This document shows positions 39,575 through 48,421 of a DNA stretch of 64,000 bases, piece by piece. Source of the stretch: Chloroflexota bacterium (lineage in GTDB: Bacteria; Chloroflexota; Limnocylindria; Limnocylindrales; CSP1-4); NCBI GenBank assembly GCA_947475545.1, contig CANJLL010000009.1, positions 1-64,000 on the forward strand. Reading direction: 5' to 3'. The notes beneath the pieces are model-generated. The model searched no databases. It saw nothing but the letters and a program-made list of their open reading frames with translations, and was not told the DNA's origin. The position numbers were made by a program, and so were the translations under genes. The stretch's first letter is position 1. The number at the start of each line of letters is the position of its first letter.

Positions 39575-40315
39575 TCACTGGCCGGCCGCCAGCCGGGTGA
39601 TCAGCCAGCGCGGCAGACCGGCGGCGGTCATGGCGGCCTGGACGGCCGGGATGTCGTAGGCGGCGCGGCGCCACTCGATCGTGGCGGCGCCGGTATCCAG
39701 GATCGCGAATGCGGCGCGCGGGTCGCCGTCGCGCGGCTGTCCAACGCTGCCGGGGTTGAGGAGAGCGGGTCCATCATCGAGCGCCTGCACCGGGTGGTGC
39801 ACGGGGCTGGAGAAGGCCACGCGTCCATCCTTCACTCGCCAGGCGGCCGGGACGTGGGTATGGCCGTGCAGGCCGTGCCGCCCGCCCTGCGCCCCGAGGG
39901 CAGCGAGGTTCGCCGACGCCACCGGGCCGGACGTCACGTACTCCCAGGTTGGGTCGAGCGGGCTGCCGTGAACCAGCGTGAAGTCCCCTGTGGTCGATTG
40001 CTCCGGCAGCGCCGCCAGCCACGATCGCGTGGTGTCCGAGATGGTCCTGCGCGTCCATTCCATCGCCCGGCGCGCATCCGGGTTGAACCAGTCGATCTCC
40101 GGGCCGCCGCAGGCGGCGGCGTCGTGGTTGCCACGCACGCCCCGCGCCCCCAGCGAGGCCAGCCGACCGGCCACCCCGTCGGGATCCGGACCGTAGCCCA
40201 CGACGTCGCCGAGGTGCCAGATCTCATCGACCGGCTCCCCCGCGTCGAGCGCCCGCAGCACGGCGTCCAGGGCGACGAGGTTCGCGTGGATATCGGACAC
40301 CAGCGCAACCCTCAT
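39575..40315 (-). CDS. Calcineurin-like metallophosphoesterase
   Basis: 246 aa from ATG 40315, with a TACCCT box 8 bases upstream. All family metal motifs are present: SDIHAN, GDVVGYGPDP, GNHDAA, LVHGSP, GHTHVP and NPGSVGQPR. YfcE/MJ0936-like phosphodiesterase subgroup. The substrate is unknown. It lies 28 bases before kimA on the same strand. Confidence 0.9.
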   Translation of the reverse strand: MRVALVSDIHANLVALDAVLRALDAGEPVDEIWHLGDVVGYGPDPDGVAGRLASLGARGVRGNHDAAACGGPEIDWFNPDARRAMEWTRRTISDTTRSWLAALPEQSTTGDFTLVHGSPLDPTWEYVTSGPVASANLAALGAQGGRHGLHGHTHVPAAWRVKDGRVAFSSPVHHPVQALDDGPALLNPGSVGQPRDGDPRAAFAILDTGAATIEWRRAAYDIPAVQAAMTAAGLPRWLITRLAAGQ

Positions 40316-40341
40316 CGCCGGTCAGGGTAGCAGGCAGCCAC

Positions 40342-41259
40342 TCACCAGGGCTCCCGTTTTCGGAGCCGGGGGTCGCGCGGGAACATCGCCGGGACCTGGC
40401 CGGTGCGCGTTGCCACGACCAGGGCGTGGCCGGTGAGCTGCGGCACCTCCACGGGCAGGACCTCCAGGCGCCCGCCGCCGAGGCCTTCGATGGCGCGCCA
40501 GCCCAGCTCCAGCTCGGCGTCGATCTCGCCGCGCTTCCATGCGATCAGCACGCCCCCCGGCTGGAGGAGTGGGAACGCCAGCTCCACGAGGTCCGCCAGC
40601 GGTCCTACGGCCCGCGCGCTGACGGCCGGCCAGCGCCCCCGGTCGGTCGGCCGCGCGGCGATGGTCTCCAGGCGCTCCGCGGCCACCTCCACGCCGGACC
40701 GCGCCCCGCCGCCGCCGCTCCCACCCGCGCGCCCGCCCGCGCGACCACCTGCCAGTCCGGTGGCGCGCGCCGCCGCCTCCAGGAACCCCGCCTTCTTCCC
40801 GACGGACTCCACCAGCAGCGTCCGGCGGAGCGGCACCGCCGCGGCCAGCGTCAGGCCGGGGAAGCCCCCGCCGCTCCCCAGGTCCACGAGCCGGTCGATC
40901 CGACGGGCGCGGAGCAGGGACACCGCCGTCAGGCTGTCGAGGACGTGGCGGACGGCGACGTCGGCGGGGTCGTCGATGGCGGTGAGGTTGATCGACGGGT
41001 TCCAGGCGAGCAGGAGGCGGACGTGATCGTCGATCAACCGCCGGGTTCCGCCGTCCAGCTCCAGGTCCAGGACCGCCAACCCGTCGTCCAGGGCGCGGTG
41101 GTAGGCCTGGGGGAGCGGGGGAAGGTCGTCGACGCGCGTCGGGAGCGGTGCTCGCCCTCGGTCCGGAGGCTCCCCCTGCGGGGCGTCCCCGGGCCGTCGG
41201 TGAGTGCCGCTCCCGGCGGGGTCGTTCTTCGCGCGGCGTTCGTGGCTTCGGTCTTGCAT
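40342..41259 (-). CDS. rsmG: 16S rRNA (guanine-N7) methyltransferase RsmG
   Basis: 305 aa from ATG 41259; starts at 41307 or 41316 are also possible and no Shine-Dalgarno decides. The RsmG core begins near residue 50: LLLAWNPSINLTAI, VRHVLDSLTAV, LVDLGSGGGFPGL (SAM loop), LLVESVGKKAGFLEAAAR. A Gly/Arg-rich insert after the last segment and a disordered N terminus make it longer than the usual 210-240 aa. Methylates G527 of 16S rRNA. Confidence 0.9.
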   Translation of the reverse strand: MQDRSHERRAKNDPAGSGTHRRPGDAPQGEPPDRGRAPLPTRVDDLPPLPQAYHRALDDGLAVLDLELDGGTRRLIDDHVRLLLAWNPSINLTAIDDPADVAVRHVLDSLTAVSLLRARRIDRLVDLGSGGGFPGLTLAAAVPLRRTLLVESVGKKAGFLEAAARATGLAGGRAGGRAGGSGGGGARSGVEVAAERLETIAARPTDRGRWPAVSARAVGPLADLVELAFPLLQPGGVLIAWKRGEIDAELELGWRAIEGLGGGRLEVLPVEVPQLTGHALVVATRTGQVPAMFPRDPRLRKREPW

Positions 41260-41341
41260 AGCTCGGTCAGTTCGCGGTCGGGTCTCCCCGGACCCCTCGC
41301 GAGCCATGGTACCCATCGGGCCGCTGCGCTGCGGACTCTGG

Positions 41342-41370
41342 ACGCTACGGTTCGGCCGCCGCTGCGTCAA
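41342..41370 (-). promoter_or_regulatory. rsmG promoter TTGACG-N17-TAGCGT
   Basis: On the minus strand, -35 TTGACG (41365-41370) and -10 TAGCGT (41342-41347) have an ideal 17-base spacer, about 80 bases before the chosen rsmG start. Confidence 0.6.
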
Positions 41371-41376
41371 CCGGAG

Positions 41377-41419
41377 TTATCCACGAAACTGCCCGGCGCA
41401 CGAGGATCGCGGTGGATAA
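41377..41419. promoter_or_regulatory. Pair of inverted DnaA-box-like sites
   Basis: GTTATCCAC at 41376-41384 and its exact inverse at 41412-41420. The 9-mers TTATCCACG and TTATCCACC differ from the DnaA box TTATCCACA only at the last base. They lie just upstream of the rsmG promoter. Only two sites and no AT-rich element are present, so this is not a complete origin. Confidence 0.45.
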
Positions 41420-41482
41420 CCGGGCCGACCAGGCAGCGACCGGACGTCCAGGCGCTTGCGACGCCGCGGACCCGTGGTCCAG

Positions 41483-41902
41483 TCAGCCGGGGTTCTTGCC
41501 GCTTGCCCGAACCGGCCGGCCGAGCGCGCGGCGGACCACGTCGATGACTTCGTCCACGTAGCGGTCCGCCTCGCCACGCTCCGCGGCGGTCCGGATGCAG
41601 CCCTGGACGTGGTCTTCGAGGATCAGGATGGAGAGCGCATCCACGGCTGCCCTGAGAGCGGCCGTCTGCTGCAGGATGTCGACGCAGTACTCCTCGCGCT
41701 CGATCATCCGGGCGATGCCGCGGACCTGGCCCTCGATGCGCGCCAGGCGCCGCACCAACTGGGTCCGGTCCCGCGTGTAGCTGTGGCGAAAGTGGTTGTG
41801 CGCGTCCTCGGGCGCGAGATCGGCCGGGGCATCCGCCGCGACATCGGGGACTCCGGCCGGACCGGCTGCCACCTGGTGCTTGTGGGCGCTCTCCGCATTC
41901 AT
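41483..41902 (-). CDS. csoR: CsoR-family copper-sensing repressor
   Basis: 139 aa from ATG 41902. DUF156/CsoR four-helix fold: RRLARIEGQVRGIARMIE, then Cys73, His98 and Cys102 (EEYCVDILQQ, LEDHVQGC), the Cys-His-Cys set that binds Cu(I) in CsoR. A His-rich N-terminal extension (HKH, HNHFRH) adds possible metal sites. Cu(I) binding releases DNA. No copper pump is adjacent, so the regulated pump must be elsewhere. A matching operator lies just upstream. Confidence 0.92.
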   Translation of the reverse strand: MNAESAHKHQVAAGPAGVPDVAADAPADLAPEDAHNHFRHSYTRDRTQLVRRLARIEGQVRGIARMIEREEYCVDILQQTAALRAAVDALSILILEDHVQGCIRTAAERGEADRYVDEVIDVVRRALGRPVRASGKNPG

Positions 41903-41911
41903 GGCTCGATC

Positions 41912-41928
41912 ATACCCCCCAGGGGTAT
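41912..41928. promoter_or_regulatory. CsoR operator palindrome
   Basis: Perfect inverted repeat ATACCCC-N3-GGGGTAT, ten bases upstream of the csoR start and in the gap shared with the divergent gene at 41988. This matches the GC-tract pseudo-palindrome of CsoR operators. It could control both directions. Confidence 0.75.
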
Positions 41929-41974
41929 CCAGATTCAAGTGGCCATCCTGATGCCGCGCCGCGCCCACGTCCGC

Positions 41975-41980
41975 TAGACT
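41975..41980 (+). promoter_or_regulatory. Leaderless-type -10 box
   Basis: TAGACT is 7 bases before the ATG at 41988, with no Shine-Dalgarno sequence. Confidence 0.45.
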
Positions 41981-41987
41981 GGCGCGG

Positions 41988-42296
41988 ATGGACTCCCGTG
42001 ATCGTCCCCGGACCCGAGCGGACGACCTGGCCTGCAGCGTGTGCCGGGAGCCTGCCGCACCCGGGCAGACCCGGCTCCTGGCCCGCCGGGACGACCTGCT
42101 CTTCGTGGAGCACCGCTGTGCGCAGTGCGCCAGCCTGACGCTGGGCTTCGTGTTCGCGGATGGCGATCGCCTCCTGCCCGACGTCCTGCGTCTTGCCGAT
42201 GCGCCGCCGATCAGCGCGGATGACGTGCTCGACATGCATCGTCACCTGGCCGACTGGGCCGGCGACCTCCGCGGGCTGCTGGGCGCGCGCTCGTGA
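41988..42296 (+). CDS. Small zinc-ribbon-like hypothetical protein
   Basis: 102 aa. Two CxxC knuckles (CSVC at about 16-19 and CAQC at about 44-47) suggest a bound zinc. The rest is helical and acidic. Not recognised. First gene of a tightly overlapping four-gene set (41988-43763) that includes hpt, divergent from csoR. Confidence 0.65.
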   Translation: MDSRDRPRTRADDLACSVCREPAAPGQTRLLARRDDLLFVEHRCAQCASLTLGFVFADGDRLLPDVLRLADAPPISADDVLDMHRHLADWAGDLRGLLGARS

Positions 42297-42766
42297 CCGT
42301 CACCGTCGCCTTGGCCCAAGTCACGGCCGGCCCGCCGCCGCGCCCGGCCAGTGGCCCCCTGTTCGCCCACGAGAGCGAGGCGGAGATGGCGCGGATCCTC
42401 GACTTCTATGCCGTCCGTTGGGACTACGAGCCGCACACCTTCCCGATCCTGTGGAACCTGGATGGGGCCGTCGTCGAGAGTTTCGCGCCGGACTTCTTCC
42501 TGCCCGAGCTGGACCTCTATCTTGAGCTCACCACGCTCCGCCAGAAGCTGGTCCGCAAGAAGAATCGCAAGCTGCGCCGGCTGCGGGAGCTCTATCCAGC
42601 CATCCGGATCAAACTCTTCTACGCCCGGGATTTCCGGGCGCTCATGCTCAAGTACGGGAAGCTTGCCCTGGCCGAATCCCTGTCCGGTACGCTCGGCCAG
42701 GTGGGTCCTGCCGGGGCCGGCCACCATCTGTCCAGCCAGGCCACCGAGGGAGCTGCCAGTTCATGA
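42293..42766 (+). CDS. PD-(D/E)xK nuclease-like hypothetical protein
   Basis: 157 aa, GTG start overlapping the preceding stop (GTGA). The pattern resembles Vsr/DUF559-type nucleases: HESEAEMARILDFY (helix with Glu), ESFAPDFFLPELDLYLELT (Asp67 and Glu78), then a basic helix RQKLVRKKNRKLRRLRELYP. The catalytic Lys after the Glu (ExK) is Thr80 here, so activity is doubtful unless a nearby Lys substitutes. It overlaps hpt by four bases. Confidence 0.6.
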   Translation: MTVTVALAQVTAGPPPRPASGPLFAHESEAEMARILDFYAVRWDYEPHTFPILWNLDGAVVESFAPDFFLPELDLYLELTTLRQKLVRKKNRKLRRLRELYPAIRIKLFYARDFRALMLKYGKLALAESLSGTLGQVGPAGAGHHLSSQATEGAASS

Positions 42767-43326
42767 CCGCCCGGGATCTGCATGCCGACATCGGTGACAC
42801 CCTGGTCTCGGAAGAGCGGATCGCCGCTCGCGTCGCCGAGCTGGGAGCCAGGATCAGCGAGGACTTCGCCGGCCGGCGCCTGACGCTGGTGAGCGTCCTC
42901 AAGGGCTCACTCCCGTTCATGGCCGACCTCATGCGCGCCATCTCCATCCCCGTCCGGATCGACCTGATGGAGGTCTCGTCGTACGGCGGCGCCGCCACCG
43001 AATCGTCCGGCCTGGTACGCATCCTCAAGGACCTCTCGGCGTCCATAGAGGGTGAGGACGTCCTGATCGTCGAGGACATCATCGACACCGGCCTGACGCT
43101 CAACTACCTGGTCCGCTACCTGCGCGGCAAGAACCCGGCCAGCCTGGGCATCTGCACGCTGCTGGACAAGCCGGCCCGCCGGCTCGTCGACATCAACGTC
43201 AACTACACGGGCTTCACGATCCCCGACCAGTTCGTGGTCGGCTACGGCCTCGACTACAACGAGCTGTACCGGAACCTTCGCTACGTCGGCGTGCTCAAGC
43301 CCGAGGTCTACGCGGTCCCCGAATGA
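42763..43326 (+). CDS. hpt: Hypoxanthine phosphoribosyltransferase
   Basis: 187 aa, ATG overlapping the upstream stop. Purine salvage: joins hypoxanthine/guanine to PRPP. The PRPP loop VLIVEDIIDTGLTL is intact; VSVLKGSLPFMADLMRAI (PPi loop) and DLMEVSSYGG are typical, as is the C-terminal VVGYGLDYNELYRNL. Elsewhere hpt often sits beside tilS/ftsH; here it does not. Confidence 0.94.
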   Translation: MTARDLHADIGDTLVSEERIAARVAELGARISEDFAGRRLTLVSVLKGSLPFMADLMRAISIPVRIDLMEVSSYGGAATESSGLVRILKDLSASIEGEDVLIVEDIIDTGLTLNYLVRYLRGKNPASLGICTLLDKPARRLVDINVNYTGFTIPDQFVVGYGLDYNELYRNLRYVGVLKPEVYAVPE

Positions 43327-43763
43327 CGATGTATCGACGGCCGCTCGGCCGGGCCAGGGTGCTGGCCATCCTGTCTGCCATCGTGCTGCTCGTCGGCTGC
43401 ATCCTGCCCTGGTGGACCAGCGGTGGCCCCAACGGGCTGCCCGCGACCACGGGCAATGCGTTCGAGGGGAGCGGCATCCTGGTGTTCATCGTCGCGATGG
43501 CGACGCTGGCCCTGGTGACCCTGCCGTATGCCTCGGGCGACCGGCCCGTCAGGTTCGAGGGCTGGCTGAGCTATCTGCTGCTGGCGGTCATCGCCTGGCT
43601 GGGGCTGATCGGGCGGACTGTCGACCTGGCGCTGCAGGGCGCGTTCGTGTTCCGGACTCCGGAAGAGGTGATCTCGCGCGGCGCGGGCCTGCCCGTCGTC
43701 ATCATCGGGATGATCATCCTGTCGGAGGCGGTCTTCGAGATGGCCCGTCAACACCGCGACTGA
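43323..43763 (+). CDS. Small four-helix membrane protein
   Basis: 146 aa, ATG overlapping hpt by four bases. Four hydrophobic segments (about 10-30, 47-68, 78-98, 118-138) and a WW pair after helix 1. Not recognised. Last gene of the hpt set and convergent with livF. Confidence 0.65.
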   Translation: MTMYRRPLGRARVLAILSAIVLLVGCILPWWTSGGPNGLPATTGNAFEGSGILVFIVAMATLALVTLPYASGDRPVRFEGWLSYLLLAVIAWLGLIGRTVDLALQGAFVFRTPEEVISRGAGLPVVIIGMIILSEAVFEMARQHRD

Positions 43764-43800
43764 CGCAAGCCGGGTCCGCCCCGCCTGAGTCGCATCCCCT

Positions 43801-43840
43801 CGCCGGCCTCCGCCGGCCTCCGCCGGCCTCCGCCGGCCCG
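43801..43840. repeat. 10-bp tandem repeat, four copies
   Basis: CGCCGGCCTC repeats four times (the last copy is altered at the end) in the gap between the convergent membrane-protein gene and livF. Self-complementary GCCGGC cores can fold. Confidence 0.85.
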
Positions 43841-43871
43841 GGCGCACCGGCGCCGGACGTCGGCTCGCTGC

Positions 43872-44594
43872 CTAGACGATGCCCAGGTACGCCTTGCGGA
43901 CCGTGTCGTTCTCGCGCAGATTGGCCGCCAGGTCACTGAGCACGATCATCCCGGTCTCGATGACGTAGCCGCGATCGGCGATCTGGAGCGCCATCCGCGC
44001 GTTCTGCTCCACCAGTAGGATCGTGGTCCCCTCGGCGTGGAGTCGGCTGATGGTGTCGAAGACGAAGTCGACGAGCACCGGGGCAAGGCCCATCGACGGC
44101 TCGTCGAGGAGGAGCACCTCGGGTCCGGCCATCAGCGCCCGGCCGATCGCCAGCATCTGCTGCTCGCCGCCGCTCAGTGTGCCGGCCACCTGGGTGCGGC
44201 GCTCCTTGAGGCGAGGGAACATCTCGAAGGCGCGGTCGATCCCGGCCTGGACGTCCGCCGCCCTGGTCAGCGTGTAGCCCCCCATCCGGAGGTTCTCCTC
44301 CACCGTGAGGCGGGCGAACATCCGGCGACCCTCCGGCACCTGCACGATGCCGCGCCCCACGATCAGGTGGGATGCCACGCCGGAGATCGTCTCGCCGCGC
44401 AACCGGACCTGGCCCTCACGCGACGGGACCAGGCCGCTGATGGCGTTGAGGGTGGTGGTCTTGCCGGCGCCGTTGGCACCGATGAGGGTGACGATCTCGC
44501 CCTTGTTGATGGTCAGCGAGACACCCTTGAGCGCATGGATGTTCCCGTAGTAGACGTGGATATCATCCACTTCGAGGATCGGCGTGGGGTTCAT
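43872..44594 (-). CDS. livF: Branched-chain amino-acid-type ABC transporter ATPase LivF
   Basis: 240 aa from ATG 44594. Walker A GANGAGKTT, signature LSGGEQQMLAIGRAL and Walker B VLLLDEPSMGL followed by LLVEQNARMAL, which is LivF-specific. It pairs with LivG to power uptake through LivHM. Thirteen bases after livG. Confidence 0.95.
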   Translation of the reverse strand: MNPTPILEVDDIHVYYGNIHALKGVSLTINKGEIVTLIGANGAGKTTTLNAISGLVPSREGQVRLRGETISGVASHLIVGRGIVQVPEGRRMFARLTVEENLRMGGYTLTRAADVQAGIDRAFEMFPRLKERRTQVAGTLSGGEQQMLAIGRALMAGPEVLLLDEPSMGLAPVLVDFVFDTISRLHAEGTTILLVEQNARMALQIADRGYVIETGMIVLSDLAANLRENDTVRKAYLGIV

Positions 44595-44607
44595 GGGGCG
44601 ATCGACC

Positions 44608-45462
44608 TCACGCGCTCGCGGGTGTGGAGCCGGCAGAGGCCCCGCCCTGGGTGGCCTCGAGGGCCGGAATGGCTGTGGCCTCGTGGCCGGCCGTGCCCGC
44701 ACTCCCGCGGCCCAGGTAGGCCTCGATCACGAGCGGGTCTGTCTGGATCTGGATGGGCGTCCCCTCGGCGATCTTTTGGCCGTAGTGGAGCACCGTGATC
44801 TTCTCCGAGATGCCCATCACGACGCGCATCTCGTGCTCGATCAGCAGGATGGTGGTGCCCAGCTCGTCACGCAGGTGGCGGATGAACTCGGTCATCTGCT
44901 GGGACTCGGCCGGGTTCATGCCGGCCGTGGGCTCGTCGAGCAGCAGGAGGCGCGGCTTGTTGGCTAGGGCCCGGGCCACCTCGAGCCGGCGCTGGTCGCC
45001 ATACGGGAGGTTGCTGGCCAGCAGATCGCCCTTGTTCTGGAGGCCGACGAAGCGGAGCAGGCGACGGGCCTCGCGGTGCGCACGCCCCTCGTCCTCCCGC
45101 ACGCTCTTCGTCCCGAGGACGGCGCCGATCCACGATGAGCGCAGGTGGTAGTGCTGCCCGACGAGGATGTTTTCCATCGCCGTCATGTTCGCGAACAGGC
45201 GGATGTTCTGGTAGGTCCGCGAGATGCCCAGGTGGGCGATCTGGTCCCGGCGCAGCCGCTGGATGGGCTGGCCGTCAAACACGATCTGGCCGGCCTCGAT
45301 CTGGTAGAAGCCGGCGATGCAGTTGAAGAACGTCGTCTTCCCGGCTCCATTGGGGCCGATCAGGCTGGCAATCGAGCCCTGCTCGATCTCGAAGTCGAGG
45401 TTGTTGACGGCCGTCAGGCCACCGAACTTCTTGGTGACCGCGGTCGCTGTCAGGAGCGGCAT
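44608..45462 (-). CDS. livG: Branched-chain amino-acid-type ABC transporter ATPase LivG
   Basis: 284 aa from ATG 45462. Walker A GPNGAGKTT, LGISRTYQNIRLFANM, signature-equivalent LPYGDQRRLEVARAL and Walker B LLLLDEPTAGMNPAE, with LLIEHEMRVVM. A low-complexity C-terminal tail (about 255-284) follows the BCA_ABC_TP_C end AYLG. Confidence 0.95.
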   Translation of the reverse strand: MPLLTATAVTKKFGGLTAVNNLDFEIEQGSIASLIGPNGAGKTTFFNCIAGFYQIEAGQIVFDGQPIQRLRRDQIAHLGISRTYQNIRLFANMTAMENILVGQHYHLRSSWIGAVLGTKSVREDEGRAHREARRLLRFVGLQNKGDLLASNLPYGDQRRLEVARALANKPRLLLLDEPTAGMNPAESQQMTEFIRHLRDELGTTILLIEHEMRVVMGISEKITVLHYGQKIAEGTPIQIQTDPLVIEAYLGRGSAGTAGHEATAIPALEATQGGASAGSTPASA

Positions 45463-45479
45463 CGCATCAGCCTTTCGTC

Positions 45480-47224
45480 TCAGAGCGCCAGCGGGCTGGT
45501 GGACGACTCGGGTGGCTCGTCCCCCCCGCCGTGCTGGAACTCCCGACGAACGATCCTGGACGGGAGCAGGCCTTCCGGCCGGAGCTGCATCATGGCGATC
45601 AGCGCGATGCCGTAGAAGAGGAAGCGGTACTCCGAGAACTCGCGGAAGAGCTCCGGCAGGCCGATCAGGAAGATGGCGCCCACGATCACGCCCGGGATGC
45701 TGCCCATCCCGCCGACGATGATCAGCGAGGCGACATTGATCGACACCATCAGCTGGATGCTGCTGGCGAAGATGGAGCCCACCAGCGCCGCGAAGACCGC
45801 GCCGCCCAGGCCCGCGAACGCCGCACCCAGCATGTAGGCCAGGATCTTGGTCTGGATCAGGTTGATGCCGATCGCCTCCGCGACGTCCTCGTCCTCGCGG
45901 ATCGCGATCCACGCGCGGCCGAGTCTGGACGCTCGGAGGCGCCAAGCCACGAAGGCGATCAGGGCGGCCCCGATCAGGGCGATGTAGTAGATCTGGTTGG
46001 GGCCGGCCAGGAGGCTGTCCGGGGGGACCTCGATGGGCTTGGGGATGTTGATGATCCCGCGCGGGCCGCCCAGCAGCGGCTTCATGAGGTCCGACCCGGC
46101 GAGGATCCGGATGATCTCGCCGAAGCCCATCGTGGCGATTGCCAGGTAGTCGCCCCGGATGCTCAGGATGGGGAGGCCAAGGAAGGCGCCGAAGACCATC
46201 GCGACAATGACGGCGACCGGGACCGCGGCCCAGAATGGCCACTGTGCGATGCCGAATTCGGCGGTGGACGTGAGCAGGCCCACCGTATAGGCGCCGACGG
46301 CGAAGAAGGCGACGAAGCCCAGGTCCAGCAGCCCGGCCAGGCCCAGGGTGATGTTCAGCCCCAGGCCCATCATGACGTAGAGCGCGACGATCGCGATGAC
46401 CTGGGCGAAGAACGACCCCAGGCCCTGCGGCAGCACCAGGACGAAGACGGCGGCCAGGGCGATCAGCGGGATCTGGATGCGCCGACGCTGGGAGGGAGGC
46501 AGGGCCGCGAACTGGCGGTCCAGGCGGCGGGTGCGCTGGAGGTGGTGGAGGCCCACTGACAGCACAAGCACCACGACGGCCCCGATCAGCGTCAGGCCGT
46601 CCGAGGCGAACAGCAGCCGGGCGAGCTCATCAACGGGCAGCGCGAGCATCGGCGTCCGGATCAAGCCGGCGAAGAGGCCCAGGGCAAACAGCGAGATGAG
46701 CCCCACGAACAGCGAGCGGCGGAGGCGCGGTGATGCAAGGCCGACCGCGCCGGCCAGGCCACCGAGGACGGCGCCCAGGGCCATCGGGATCCAGAAGCCG
46801 ACCGTTCCCAGGTTGAAGGTCAGGATGCCGTACAGGACCGGCGAGGCGTTCGGCATGAAGGCGCGGACGTCGACCATCGACCCCACGAGGACCAGGGCCG
46901 ACAGTGCGACGCCGCTCAGGCCGCCGGCGATGGCCCCGTCTGCGATCAGGCGGCTGGAGGACTCCGCGACCCGACGGGTGGCGACGAAGCCGGTGGCGAA
47001 GAGGCTGAGGAAGAGAGCTGCCTGGCCGAGGGAGATCACCCCCTGGACCAGGGGCCGCGCGTTGAAGATCGGGACGATTCCGACCATGCACAGGTAGAGG
47101 GCGATCACCGCGCCGAGCAGGCCGGTTCTGATCACCCGCCGCTGGAAGCTGACCGGCATCGCCGGGGCGGACCCGGTCGCCGACGGAGCCGTGCCCGTGG
47201 CCGGCATGCCCGCGCTTGTCACCG

Positions 47225-47228
<4 letters not shown>
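45480..47228 (-). CDS. livM: ABC permease LivM with a long extra membrane N-terminal part
   Basis: 582 aa; the canonical LivM part is about residues 260-570, with GLGLNITLGLAGLLDLGFVAF, RGDYLAIATMGFGEIIR and AIREDEDVAEAIGIN (the EAA-like cytoplasmic loop). Residues 1-250 add about five or six helices not present in standard 320-420-aa LivM. The ATG overlaps the livH stop by four bases (ATGA). The function of the extension is unknown. Confidence 0.92.
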
Positions 47229-48301
<1,073 letters not shown>

Positions 48302-48340
48302 GAAGCGCTCGCCCCCTGCGTGCCGTGCTGCCTGAGAGAT

Positions 48341-48374
48341 GAGTGAGCCGGGCAGTTTCCCGCCCGGCTCACTC
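48341..48374. terminator. Intercistronic hairpin before livH
   Basis: A 13-bp perfect stem (arm GAGTGAGCCGGGC) with an 8-base loop, between livK and livH. On the transcribed (minus) strand there is no U-run, so it probably attenuates transcription or blocks 3' decay, keeping livK mRNA more abundant than permease mRNA. Confidence 0.75.
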
Positions 48375-48389
48375 GCTGTGTCACTCCGG

Positions 48390-48419
48390 TCCGAAGCTGC
48401 GCCCAGGCGCAGCTTCGGA
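48390..48419. terminator. Intercistronic hairpin directly after livK
   Basis: A 13-bp perfect stem (arm TCCGAAGCTGCGC) with loop CCAG, starting three bases after the livK stop. The second of two stacked hairpins in this gap. The likely role is mRNA stabilisation or partial termination. Confidence 0.8.
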
Positions 48420-48421
48420 GA

